A stretch of DNA of 64,000 nucleotides from assembly GCF_000006565.2 (NCBI RefSeq), contig NC_031476.1, positions 4,959,900-5,023,899 on the forward strand. Reading direction: 5' to 3'. This DNA comes from Toxoplasma gondii ME49. Taxonomy: Eukaryota > Apicomplexa > Conoidasida > Eucoccidiorida > Sarcocystidae. This document shows, in pieces, positions 11,832 to 23,716 of this stretch (its first letter is position 1; every line of letters begins with the position of its first letter). Below the pieces are notes generated by a model that was not told the origin of the DNA, ran no database searches, and saw only the letters and a list, made by a program, of their open reading frames with translations. Position numbers and translations under genes: made by a program.

Positions 11832-14800
11832 ATGGACATGAGTCTTCCATGGGCACAGTCGCTGACCTGGGGTGGGAATCCCTTTTCATGTCGACTTCCT
11901 AGTAGCAAGTAAAGCGACTAGAATGGCGGCTTTGGCTTTGGTGAAACAACCACACCGAGAGAACCCGTCAACCTGTTCATAACGCCATTTCATATCGTAT
12001 CTGAGAGGTACTTTCGAGCAGGTGTGAGTTCCACGCAGAGATTCTGTGGCTTGTTGCACTCTTTTGCTAGCTGTCCATATGGCTCTTCAGAAAGTTTGCA
12101 GTGCAGCCCGACACTTCGAATTGCTCTGGTGTCGATTTCTCTGTAATAAAGCACAGCACACCGTGAGTACCCCCTCTAGCTCAAGCATGTTGTGCAAGAC
12201 TGGGTCTTAGTTCATATCGACTGATTTAGAGCAGATATTTGTTATTTTCGAACTCGAAGTCCGAGCTCAGAGCGACCCATACCCTTCTAGCGCCTTGCCT
12301 TTTATGAGAAGAAATCCGAAACACGTACCATTTCAGTGCACAGCCTGCAGACACAAGTGGCTTCTGCCAACACCGTTGTAGCCCTATTTGTGACTGTGTT
12401 CCAGTCTTCGGTCGCAAGAATTTCAGTATTTCTGGTTTAAGTTGTAAGCCATGCGCTCCCCACCCACAGACGCTCGCATCTGAGCAAGCCGCAGCCCCAC
12501 GCTGTTTTTCGTGTTTGTATTGGATAAACATGAAACAGACTGTGGACTGATAGGCGGGAATTTCACTAAGGCGGCTTGTGCTGAGACGATGTGGGTGTTT
12601 GTGAGTCGCGCAGTGGCTGCATTGTAATCCTTCATGGTTGACTAGCCAAAAAAGAACGGTTGTCGGTTGTGCGACTCTGAGTAGCCGGAGACTGGAACGT
12701 TACAGGAGACTGGCGAGGGGGTGAGACGCCGCCGATCTTCTGAATTCTCTGAATCTGTCTGCACTCCAGAAACTCGGAAAACATGGACAAGTACAGCCTT
12801 TCGAGCCTTGATGTCGCGTGCCAGAACGCGCTGCAAGTTCTTGTGAAGCCGAGATACTACCGTAAGTTACAAAATCTCTCGAGGGTCACATGCAGTTGTA
12901 ACAGCAGGCGCGTGGGTCCGTTCTCGGCGTCTCTCAGCTCAAACTAGAGACTGTCACGTCACTCCCACTGAAATGCAAAGTGCAAAAGATGATCTGACTG
13001 CGGTGACCTTATTTCCCCACGGCACAGAGAAAGAGCTTTTTTCTCTTCGACTGCCAGTAAAACCCTTGGACTGGTAGCTCGGGCAGGGCGAGCGTCGGAA
13101 ACAGGGTTTCCTGGGTATGGACAACTAAAGAGTTGCAGTTTTATCTGTAGCAGTAAAGAATGAGGAAGCATCTGAGAGATCAGGTTTCCAAAATCATTAT
13201 AGAGCGACTAATCGCTAACTGCATGACTGGTAATGGTTCCGGCGTTTTGAGGTGAACCCGTAGAGCGTTCTCAAGCCGGCTGTCTCGATTCTCGGATTCC
13301 TCGGTCACACGACGGTTTTCTCCAAACAAGCGAACAACAAAAGACCACTTTGTGTTAACGAGTCCCTTAGCTTTCTTTCCTCTTGGTGGTGTGTTATCAG
13401 TACACTTGGGTAGGCGGAGAGTACGCTAAAATTCACGCAACCACATTAGGTGGTGTGTATAAAGTAATCCTGACCGTTACACGCTCTAATTGAAGAGGGA
13501 AGGCCAACTTTGGTTGTAAATGTTGGTTTTGCCCGGTCACCATACATCGTCGCATTTAATCTCTCCCTTGTCCGCTGTGGGTCATGGTTGCGTCCCTGTC
13601 GTCCTTCTGTGAGAAGCTAGAAGCCTCACTGTTTTTTTGGCCTGCAAGGGTCCAAGCGGTGTTGGAACGTACGTGTTGCGCAGTTGGGTTCCTTGTTTGT
13701 CACGATTCCTCCCGCAGACCTCATCGAACCGTGGCTGATGAATGCAAAGGAGCAGTACAAAAGGTCGCTGATCATGGCGGCGAACTACGTCGAAGGGAAG
13801 AGCTGGGGAACGCTTCTGCCAGCTGTTCAAAAAAACGTAAGCATCCGTCGCTAACGGGAGGCGACGTCAGTAAAGGTAAACATGTTGTATGGTCGTCCGT
13901 GGGAGGAAGAAACGAAAACGCAGTTGAACCTAAACGAGACTAGAAGCCTACAGAGAGTGAGACAACCCAGTTACCAAAAAACGTGTCTTATACAGGCACG
14001 CACATAACTTATTCTGCGTTATTATACCCGTGAAACCCATCTACGAACGATCATACGCGCGGGCACACCTACAATCTTGCGTTCACACATGCATTAATGG
14101 TGAATAAAAGCTGTTCTCGGTCTTACCTGTACGCCCTCTCCTTTTACATAGTAACATTAACATCAGAAGACGTTCTGACGTTGGAAATGGAAGCTCACCG
14201 CTGGGCGCTCGTCGTGGTGGGGAAGAACACCTCTAAACAAAGAATATCTTTATCGCCTTCGTCACCCACCTTACCTCATCCAGTGACGTATTGTGTGTCG
14301 TTAGTTTAGAAAAAGGGAATGAAGCTGTCAAGAAAGAGGCTCCATTACCTCATTCCACGCCCTGCGAGCAACACTAGCGGTTTTCGTATGCACAGGCAAG
14401 GTCAAGTACGGAGGCCGGTAGGCCGGCAGAGTCAGTACAGAAGTTGGCAGTACACGAAGACACGTTTCCGCCACCGATGCCTGGACTCGAGTGAAACGTT
14501 TCGTATGTATTGCTGATCTCCCCCCTACTTTCGCAACCATGTGCTCCCCTCAACGCTTCTTCCCACACACAATCCCGGGGGTTTTACCGTGCAGCGCTAT
14601 GGACTCAGACGACCTCGGGAAACACGTTTCCAAAGTCTGGATCAGGTGCAGCATGAAGCGGAAGGTCCAAATGTGCTGAATCGTGAAAGAACCAAGAATC
14701 GTGTCCGACTCGCCAGCGAAGTCACGGAACAGAACAGTCTGACTCTCCAGCCTGTTCAGCATGTGAGATGCACCCCTTCTCCACAGCCTGCTTTTCCGGC

Positions 14801-17800
14801 TCGTCTTCAGAGAGCTGCGCCACAAAGTATGGGCGTTTTCACCGTTCTGTCCCTTTTTGTGCGGGAACTGAGTAGATACGCAACATCCGATTCCGGTAGT
14901 CCCGACAACGCAGCTGCGTTGCGTTCCGTCTTTGCACTGGCTGCCTTTGAATGTTCACTTACTACAAGCCATGCTTCCCACTTCCCTGGCATGTGCATTA
15001 GCTGTAGATAACTTGTGCCAAGGTCAAAAAAGGCAGAACGTCTGAGTACATGCATTTAGAGAGGGAACGCTGCCGGTACGACTGTTGTGGTCGGAAGAGC
15101 TTACCCTGAAATTCACATCTCGACTCGTAGAGCGAGACATTTCACCACCGAAGCATCTGTTTGAGTTCCAAGAAGTACGACAAACACCTAGAGCAGCATG
15201 TACCTCGACACACATGCAACGTTCCCTCAAGCCACCAGCAACTAGCCCGCACACGCTTCTACGGAGAGGGTGACAAACGCGGGAGTTTGCGCCAAGTCCT
15301 TTTCTGCTGCCCTCAGCAAGCTTATGCCTTTCTGCTTCATCCGGTCGCGTTAGCAAAGTAAGAAACGTTACACGTACACAGTTGTTTAACGTGCAGGTTT
15401 CCTCGTACAGCGAGTGATAAAGACCTATAAACGCTCGCTTACATCTGGGTGCCTCATCGTCCCTATAGATTTCATGGAAAACCTCAAATTCGCGTGTTGG
15501 GCTGATATTTAGCCGCAAATATACAGTCACTTGAGATATGCTTATCTCTCGCGTGGAATGTGCAGTCTTCCTCCGACAGCGACTGTCGCGGACCTATTGT
15601 TCGTGTAAATGCGGATGCGTGCATATAACACACGGGTACAACTCCAGATGTAGGATGCACAAATGTAGAGAATATCGTTGTTGGCAGCTAAAGATGTGCT
15701 AGAGGCGAAATAACGAAGCTTCTAGGCGGTTCTTCAACACTGTGCAATAGACGTCGGAGTTCTAGCACTGGTATCATACAGAACACACGGACCACATTTG
15801 AAGCCGGTGGTAATCCATGCCGTCTAACGATGCACGAGATCCAACAGCTCATCCTGTAGAAAAGAGGAGAGATGCGTTATCCAAGAGAAGTCTCTCTAGG
15901 CTTGACAAAGTGTCACTTTGTCACAGGGTAATGTGTTTGGTCGTGTGGCTGATCGGCGCAGTCCAACCCAGGAGTTGCCGAAAAAGGATGACGTGCTTCC
16001 GGGGCGTTCCCATAGATAAACACGCACAAACGCGTTGCTGCAGTAGCACCGTCGAAACTACGCTTTTTCATGATCTTTGGATCTGTCTGAACCAGAATTG
16101 AAGACTGGCAAGTTACTGAGGGAACGGCCGAAGAGAAAACTGTGCTGGCTGGAGCTCTCAGAAGGTAACATTCTTCGTGCAGCTCAAATGCCGTTTCCCC
16201 TTGCATTTTCCCGATGTGTTTAAGCCTCACAATCGTTTTTGGACTTTCGCAACGCTGCCCTGACGGGTTATTTGAAGGAATGATATCTATTCTTTGATCA
16301 TTTGTCCGAATTCCACTTAGTTTCTGTAGACGGCACCCTCGGGAGGCAAAGGTCAAACTGAAAATGTGCATGGCTGGCAGCGAAAGCGGAATGGAATCGT
16401 GATTGAAGTGTACAGCATTATTCTGCTCGTTATTTCAGTGACTCAGTTGTTTTCTCAGCCTTATGGTTTTGCGGGAAACGCTTCCCGGGTACGACGAAAA
16501 GTCGATTCCTTCGGGACTCGAACCAACCGATCGTCTGTACCTCGACTCCTACTGCAGGTACGGTTGTACAATAAATATGTTTTTCTGGGAGTCTATTGCC
16601 GTCTTCTGAACGCGTGTTTCTCAACGTGGAGGTGAAATTCGTGTTTAATGGTAGATCCTCGGGGCCCACGGCTACCACTTCGGTTACGTTCTAGATAAAA
16701 ATAAAGTACACATGGCTTCCTGTTACCATTCGCATTGCCATCGGGAGAAAATTACTTCTCAGTTGCTGGGATTGCGATCAAAACGGTCGTACTTGTATGT
16801 CTATATCATGCAGAGGAAATGCCGGCAAGTCACTGGGTAGGGAAACGGTATTTCACATAGCGTGACAAAGAAACTGTGGTGCATCCTGTGACACCCTAGT
16901 CTATTGTCTGGTGCGATCTCACCCTGTTCAACTCGATTAATGGAGATAGAGCTCCCCTCTCCTTCGTGGTTTTGTCTGTTGCCACGATTGACTCGCGTTT
17001 CTCTACAGACGGATTCGAGCTGGAGCCAGCTCGGGAGATCTGCCCGAACTTTCTGGAAGAGAGACGCTAACCGGAAAAGCTAACCGGGTGGTCAGACGCC
17101 ATACTCCTCATTCCCACTACCTGGAGAGTCACCTATATTTTCCGTTGTAAGTGGAACCAACCGATACAGATGCTGTTATTTCATTTTTTTCCGGAAGGTG
17201 TTTATAACGTTTTCTTCGGCTACCTTCGTGGCACTGTGCCTGGACAGTTGAGGGCTTCAAAGGAATGATAAAGATACTCGTTTTTCCAAGTAGAGAGTTT
17301 ATGAAAGCCCACCCGTGTCCATAGGATCTTTCAATCGGTGCCTTATTCTTGTTTTATTCTCAGTTCCACTGTCGACTTTACAACGACAAATGAACGGATG
17401 ATGAGGCCGCCTCCTGCTGACCATGGCCGGCTCGATTCCCCCGCGAAAGACACGGACACAGAGAGGCTTAAGTCCAGTCTTATTAGTCCAATTATTCTCT
17501 CGGAGAAGTTGGCGATGCAGTAGAACACAGGAACAGAAACACTGTATCGGAACAGTTCATTCATGAGATGCTGGCTGTGGAGTTGACCCTAGCAAGCAGT
17601 GCTGGTTGGTGCTTCAGCTTCCGGTCTTGAGGGTTCTCAGTGGGCACCGGTCGTCCTCAACGGACATCACTACAACTGACTTTGAGAAATTTTTTCGTTT
17701 TATTCAGCTTCTTCCATCAGACAACAGTTCCTCTGATGCGCCAACAAGCACTTTGTATGCACATGCGTTTCCCGCGAACGTCAAACTAGCGCCCGGTGGC

Positions 17801-17860
17801 TGCCGTGTAGTGAAGTTTAGGAACGATATAGCGTATGTAAATCGGAACTACATTTCGTAG
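11832..17860 (+). CDS. Unknown protein encoded by about 12 short exons
   Basis: Not recognised. It is called from a chain of short exons with good donors and matched phases. 5' part: 11832-11908 (ATG), 12091-12162, 12770-12861 (donor GTAAGT), 13718-13836 (LIEPWLMNAKEQYKRSLIM; donor GTAAGC), 14595-14762 or beyond (QRYGLRRPRETRF; donor GTGAGA). 3' part: 16096-16164, 16439-16488, 16763-16794, 17009-17146 (donor GTAAGT), 17364-17507 or a stop at 17521, and possibly 17641-17860 (DFEKFFRFIQLLPSD, stop TAG). The join between 14762 and 16096 is unresolved. Candidates there are 14813-14910, 15317-15357 and 15565-15602. Segments are basic and Ser-rich with no transmembrane span or motif I can name. The exons at 13718 and 17009-17364 are the most convincing. 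It could be two genes. Confidence 0.5.
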
Positions 17861-18856
17861 GCGTTTTCGAAATGAATACGTGGAGACACGTTGACATAAA
17901 TACGCTTGTATGTTAAACCCTATGCGAACTCGGTCATTTCGTCTACGTAGGATGTAATTCGTACACTGCTTCCTAGGTGTTCAAAAGCATCACATAATAT
18001 CGCAGGGAAAAGGCGGTCTTCGTTTTTGAGTTCCTTGTGGTGGTTTATGACGGTCGGGGTGTATCTAATGCACTCTCATAAAAGTGGACATGCATTGAAA
18101 CTCCATCGCAAGCATCTCGCCGCCTGGAGAGGATTTCCTTTGTGGGGATGTTCCTCTGAGGCAAGACCACACGAGACCTTTCCGGAAAGCAATGATTGTG
18201 TACAACATTCGCCTTCTTGCTTTTCCATTCAACCTCCTCGGCCCAATACTCAGCTCCTCTTTGCGTTTCGCTGCTCGTGGCAAGAGAAACGCGTGTCAGG
18301 AGGTCTACTGGACAAACGTATATTTTCAGAAGCAAACAAATAAAGCTTTCAAGGGAAAGTCCAAACGTCCCGTGCATGGCAGAACAAAGCAACTCCCGTG
18401 CATTCGTTGCTCATGCAATATCCCCATCGTTTTACTATTCGTGTACACACGTACACTCCCGTACAAATATATTTATATCTGTAGGCATAAATGTAGATTC
18501 ACGCCCGTAGAGAGACTGCTCTACACTTACAAAAATATATGAATCTCAACTAGACATCCTGTGTCCCTGCTCTCTTTCCTGTTCGGCTCCAGGCCGTCCT
18601 GCAGGGGGGCTGAAAACTTTTCTCGTCCTACTCGCGGAGCTCAAAATGGCAAATGGTCCTTCGCTTTTAGGGTGCATGCGCATTTGAATTATATTTCCAT
18701 GAAAGCGGCTAGAGCGCCTGCTTCTGCGTCTGGATCCTGACGCGTCCCTCGCGTGCTTCTCCAAGTACCTTCGTGGAGGCACAAACGTGTATTTATATCC
18801 TGACAATCAACTAAGAGGCGTCGAGTAAAACCCGCAACGCGTTAGTCTGTCGAACT
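17861..18856. other. Intergenic, no gene seen
   Basis: AT-richer spacer with short frames on both strands (for example 18026-18343 + and 18065-18283 -). They lack splice signals or recognisable similarity. Confidence 0.5.
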
Positions 18857-19528
18857 ATGAATAGTGCTGACGAGTTTCCCAAAGAAAACGCGGTGCGTGG
18901 TACGAAGCAGGCGTTACGTCGCATTACAGGTACCTTCCTTGCGCCAGTCTACGTCGGTTTTGTTTGGACGTCGTTTTTCGAAAACCAGCGCGATCCTTTC
19001 TTTCCTAGTACCAACATAGGTTCTGTGTTAGGAAGGGCGAGTGTCTGTTTTGAGTTTTTCGGTTTGAGAAGCAAAGGGCTGCACCCGATTCAAGGAACGC
19101 CCGATTTCCGCGGCGTTGATTTTGCGTTTCTGACTCCGAGTCAGAAAAAAAATCCCTTCCTTGACAAGAAGTGTACACTGAGCAGTGACCAAGCGGCAAA
19201 CCTGGGAGTGCGGACACGAACAAAGAGGGAAAAGAAGATGCACAACGGGTTTCTCTTTGACAAACAGCTCCGGTGTACGGGGAGTTTTCGCCAAGACACG
19301 GGACGCGGGAGTTCCGTCCAACAGAGCAACAAATCCGGGCGATCCCAGAAGTCCTCCGTCCGACAAGTCTCGCATATCACGGGGAAAAAGAAACCGACGC
19401 GTATCTATGCATGCACACACACACACCTATTGAGGCACCCTCGCGCGCCACATGTGCAGCTCCACGTCAGCGTGGACGTGAATTCCGTGAAAATGTACGT
19501 GAATGAATGTACATGTTACGATGTGTAA
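18857..19528 (+). CDS. Hypothetical ORF, 223 codons
   Basis: An unbroken frame opens with ATG AAT AGT GCT (MNSADEFPKENAV) in a region where most frames close quickly. The first 24 codons end at ACAG before GTACCT, so it may be only a first exon. The remainder is basic (RTRTKREKK, TGKKKPTR) with no domain I recognise. It converges on the 3' end of the - strand gene at 19610 and may instead be that gene's 3' UTR. Low certainty. Confidence 0.3.
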   Translation: MNSADEFPKENAVRGTKQALRRITGTFLAPVYVGFVWTSFFENQRDPFFPSTNIGSVLGRASVCFEFFGLRSKGLHPIQGTPDFRGVDFAFLTPSQKKNPFLDKKCTLSSDQAANLGVRTRTKREKKMHNGFLFDKQLRCTGSFRQDTGRGSSVQQSNKSGRSQKSSVRQVSHITGKKKPTRIYACTHTHLLRHPRAPHVQLHVSVDVNSVKMYVNECTCYDV

Positions 19529-19609
19529 GCGGATACAAGAGTACCCGAGCACGAGATCGCTTTCGGAAGGAAGCTCTGCATGCATGGGGTTCTTGTCGCT
19601 TTGCACACT

Positions 19610-22319
19610 TTAAATGGACGTTCTGTGCGACGGTGCTTCCCTCGCTTGCTCCTCGGACATGCTTTCTAATTCTCTCTCTTTGTTTTTCAATTCTTCTCGC
19701 TCCTGGCGAACCAGTGCTCTTTCCTTGCGCGCCTGCACACGCAGAAAAACAGAAGAACAACACGGAGCACTTTCCTTTCTTTTGACTCCTTCTGGCCATT
19801 TCTCTTCTCCTCACTCGACTTCTCTCATGCCCGTTTTTACATCCACGTCTGAAGCTTCTCGCAAGAGCGCAGGGCACTACCGCCACGCGACGTAAACATC
19901 TCTCCCCGCCCTGTCGAGACACCCGGCACATCGAGAGGAGTCAAAGGCGCCGTTCTCGCTTCCTTTTCCCGCGCTGAAAAACAGACAAGCATCTGCGCGA
20001 GTTTCCGCAACTGTGCGAAGCGTGGCGGTTGCCACTCTTGCTCGATTTTTGGACGAAACAGAACAAGTGGATGACGCACTGAGACACCTGGCGCCGGTGT
20101 CGCCTCATCTCAACATCCGCAGCTTCCAAGCCGAACGCAAACACAACGTTTCGATTCTTCCTCACCTTCTCGCAAAGAGCCTTTAACCTGCACTTCCTCG
20201 CCTCGCACGCAGCCAGGCGAGTCTGGAGGGAACTCTCCAGGTCGTCCAAACGAAGACTTTCGGCGAAGCACCGTATCGACGGCAAGCTGAGGGAACAGAG
20301 ACGAAATGTCAACGGAGACGACTGTCAACCAAAAACCAAACAAACCCTTCGGCGTGCGTGCCCATATACACATATAGATACATATACATATATGCATATA
20401 TATGTATATATATACATATATATACACATATATATATACATGTATATATGTATCTATATATGTATCAATATATGCATCTATATATGCATGTAGGTCTTCT
20501 TTGCGGGGTCCCTTTGAATCCAGGGGTTTCAAAGTGAGCACGAATCAAGAGATTCGGGCGACTGTTGGTTATGTCGAAAAAGACAGACTTGCCTGTTGAC
20601 TGCTGCAGAGACAAAGTCTTGGTCCACATCTGTGAGAGAAAGTTCCAGTCGCGCCACCTCTGCAGCCCCCCTGTTGGTCGCTGCCCCGAGTGTCTGGACA
20701 CCGGAGCACGAGCGGTCGCGTTCGTAACAGGCGCGCTCGGTCTCCAGTTCCTCCAAAATACGGTCGAAAGCATGCTGAACACACCACCAAAAAAACTGGC
20801 GACGAGCTTTTAGCGAAGAAACACAGGGAGACGGAGAGACACAGAAAACTCCTGATCAACGCGAGAAGACGCCTCTTCCCCATTCGGCGGCCAGGACCGA
20901 AGTTCCAATGAGGAGACCAGAAGAGCCGAAATGGAAGCAAAAATTTCAAGCGACAACGAGGAGACGACATGCATGTGAGTGGCGGCACCTTACATTTCGC
21001 GCGGCATGTTGTTGCCCAAGAAATTCGAGGATTTCCTTTTCAAAAGGTCCACCAGTTTGCTGTGTGAGAAGCAGATCTCTCCCCAGTCTCTCTCCGCCTG
21101 TCCGTACAGCCCAGAGGTCGCGCTTTCGTCTTCTCTTTGGCCTTTTCGCCTCCGCCTCCTGAGCCCCTTCTCTCTCGGTCCTTGCGCGTTTTCTTCGATC
21201 GACGTCCCCCAGGTCCGTCTGCCTCTCCTCGCCTGCAGTCTCCTCTTCTTCCGCTCCCTCTGTGGAGGCGTCGCTGTCGGACAGCAAGGCTGTCTCTCTG
21301 CCAAAACCCACCATGTGAGATATCTCCTCATTCACGCTTGCGCGTTCAAACGCGGTCGTCCCTGGGGGCGGCTCTGCGTAGCACAGACACCTCCAGCCTA
21401 GCCAGGCCTTCCGTAGGGGGTGCGTCTCCTCAAGAAAAGAACTCGCACCTTCTTCCTGTTCCTGAAATACTCGAGAAGGCCGTTGCCGCTCGCGACTCTG
21501 GTCCCCCCGCTCTGGGCCAGCCGCGCCCGAAATGTCTCCGCGCCCCGGAACCGGCCGCGAAGAGACACCTCCGACCGCACTGGGCGCCACCGGAGCTGGG
21601 GGCCGCGCGAAGGCCAGAGACACCGGCAGAGACGGCAGGAAGGCAGGCGAGACAGAAGCCGAGGCCGTGGAGCCACCTGCTGCGGTGACTGGAGGCACAG
21701 AGGAGACAGTTGTGGGGAGAGTGTGGGGAGTCGAGGCGAGAGAGCCCGCGCGCGCAATTGTCTCCGCGCTCGCGCCCACAGGAGGAGACACCCCAGAGCG
21801 AGCGACAGGAGACGCCGCAGACAGAGAAAGGGCAGGCAGGCAGAGACCAGGCTGGGAGTTGCTTACTCCAGGAAAGACAACAGATTGGGGCACAGAGAGA
21901 AGAACATGAGGCGATGAAGCGGCGTCTGGAAGCCGGTATCGGTCGCTAGGTTGGGCTGCAGAGGCGGGGACGTTTAGCGCAATGCGAGGAGACACAGATG
22001 GCAGAAACGTCTTCGAAAAAGAGTGTACACGCGACCTGTACGGGGATCCGTCTCGCGCATGCATAGGAACTCTAGGAAGGGGAGAACAAGAGGAAAACGA
22101 CGAGCAAGAACCGACACCAGACGCTGGCCCTACCGGAGGCGGACTGAGCCTGACCCCCGACGAGGCCTGCATGGTGAGAAGGGCGCCGGAACTCTGTGTT
22201 TTGTCGAGTGGAAATACAAACGGCGCCGTTTGTTCGATTTGAGTAATACCGACGCGAACACCTGCGCTCATCGAAGAGTACAGGATGTTCCTGAGTACAA
22301 GGGTCCCACCTGCAAACAC
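19610..22319 (-). CDS. Ser/Pro-rich protein with C-terminal coiled coil
   Basis: Family not recognised. Proposed exons: 20994-22319, 20593-20774, 20166-20286, about 19930-20010, and 19610-19732 (TAA). The first exon is a Ser/Pro/Ala-rich, probably disordered region of about 300 residues. It is followed by a structured-looking stretch (HPLRKAWLGWRCL, FERASVNEEISHMVG) and an acidic then Lys/Arg-rich segment that may be a nuclear localisation signal. The four small exons encode heptad-like helices (DRILEELETERA, RLDDLESSLQTRLAACEAR, QEREELKNKERELES), so a coiled-coil tail is predicted. Phases agree at every join except the last, where the donor near 19930 is a guess. The intron 20287-20592 starts with GC in a CAG/GCAAGT context. 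The start could be 22319 or the ATG at 22271. A structural or kinetochore role is possible, but nothing specific is shown. Confidence 0.6.
20365..20492. repeat. TA-rich microsatellite inside an intron
   Basis: Mixed TATATA/CATATA/GTATC repeats fill most of the GC-AG intron of the coiled-coil gene. Confidence 0.9.
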
Positions 22320-23200
22320 ACTGTTTAAGAAGGGGAGAGAAGAAAGCCAGTGAAGAGAGCGACGACGTCACCTCCTAGAAAAGCATGCAACTATCAAACG
22401 GTCGAGTGGAGATACACCCGAGGGACGGGGGTCTCGTGGAGGGGCACAGCGGCAAGAGAACGCAAGTTTGATTCGAGGAAGGAAAACCGAGGAAATCGGA
22501 ATCTTTGGCAACTCACAGAGCTTCAGGGCATGCGGTCCACCCAGCGTCGACGAATCAGCAGTCGCAGACATAAGAGAAAACAAACGGCGTGTGTCGGAGC
22601 GACGCATTGAGCCGCTCCCTCTTAAAAAAAAGGAGAGTCGCTTGGAGCTCTCGTGACCGACTGCGTTGACCCTACTTGGAAGCGGTCCACGTCGCCGCCC
22701 CAAAAAACAGTCACGCATTGGTTGGGAAAAAGACTCTTTTCTCGGGAGGCGAAAATCATCGAAATAGAAACCTGTGACGCCGAGCGGCGAAAAGGCGAAC
22801 GAGGGAAACCAGCCAAGACCGCATTCACCTATTCGAAGATTCGGCGGGAGTCGGACTGAAACGTTAGCTCTTGCTGTCTTTGACTTCGCTGCGACAAGCC
22901 GGCCTGAACACCCGCTCCTCCGTGTGTTTTGGCGAAGGTGTTTAAGTGGAAGAAAACCCGATTTCCGGAAAGCTCGGAGACGGGCAAAGAGCAAGGAACG
23001 CGAAAGAGCAATGGTCCTCTGGACACACTATGCTGGGGTTGTGCGTCGACTGGCGGCGCCACCTTCGAAAGACTGAGTGGCAACTTGCACGGACTGCCTC
23101 CACAAGAAAAGGCGTGAAACCAAGGAAAGAAGAAACTCTAGCGAAAACGTTTTAGAGTTCGAGACACAACTGGTGAGCTGGTCCGCGCCAGTCGTTCTCG
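22320..23200. other. Divergent promoter / leader region
   Basis: Lies between the - strand coiled-coil gene and the + strand exons starting 23201. The - strand is C/T-rich, as expected for a coccidian 5' leader. No convincing coding segment. Confidence 0.5.
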
Positions 23201-23514
23201 ATGTCGTCGGCCGCAAATAAATCCGCGACGCTCAGGTGCTTTCCCCGATCTTCTTTTCCTGCATGCACGCTGCTTTTCTTACGAAAAAGAAGATACGCAG
23301 ACAGATCGACTTTCAGCCGCAGGACGCCTGCACCTGCATCGAAAACACCCTTGTGTCTGCTAGAACAACAGATCCCTCGTCCACGAACAGTCCGGCAGCG
23401 CCAAGGGAGCTGCCGTGCGAATTCGCCTTATACTCGGATACAAAATTGAAAGCTCGCTGCCATCGGCTTCCGTTTCAGTTTCAGCCCACTGCATTCCAGA
23501 GTGTTCGACGTTGA
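23201..23514 (+). CDS. Candidate 5' exons of the Sam50-like gene
   Basis: ATG at 23201 opens a 35-base exon (MSSAANKSATLR) ending at GTGCTT. It joins in phase to an exon starting 23301 after ACGCAG (QIDFQPQDACTCIENTLV), open to a TGA at 23512. The second exon reads as real protein. It may end at an internal donor near 23500-23503 and continue into 23557 (LAFKRKGGCQTRQ) and then the exon at 23717. Whether this is the N-terminus of the downstream gene or a separate small gene cannot be settled from sequence alone. Confidence 0.45.
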
Positions 23515-23716
23515 ATTTTCAATTTGCGTGCGTCGACGATACTGTGTGTCCTGCAGCTGGCTTTCAAGAGGAAGGGGGGGTGTCAGACTAGGCAATCATC
23601 AGGTTTAGGGATTTTGTTCGGCAGGGAAGACTCTGGAGTTCTTCCTCCTGTCTCGCGGTATCCTTTTGAAGCAGCTGCACATGCGTGGACGAGCCTCAGC
23701 TGCGGAGTAGGAGCAG

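Noticed and set aside
16500..16545. tRNA-like B box GGTTCGAGTCCC on - strand
   Set aside because: Flanking bases do not form a five-pair T stem and no acceptor or anticodon arm can be drawn. No other tRNA B box with stems was found by eye.
11000..18800. Possible organelle-derived insertion (NUMT/REP) in the AT-richer region
   Set aside because: No recognisable cox1, cob or rRNA fragment was seen, and spliced exons explain part of the region.
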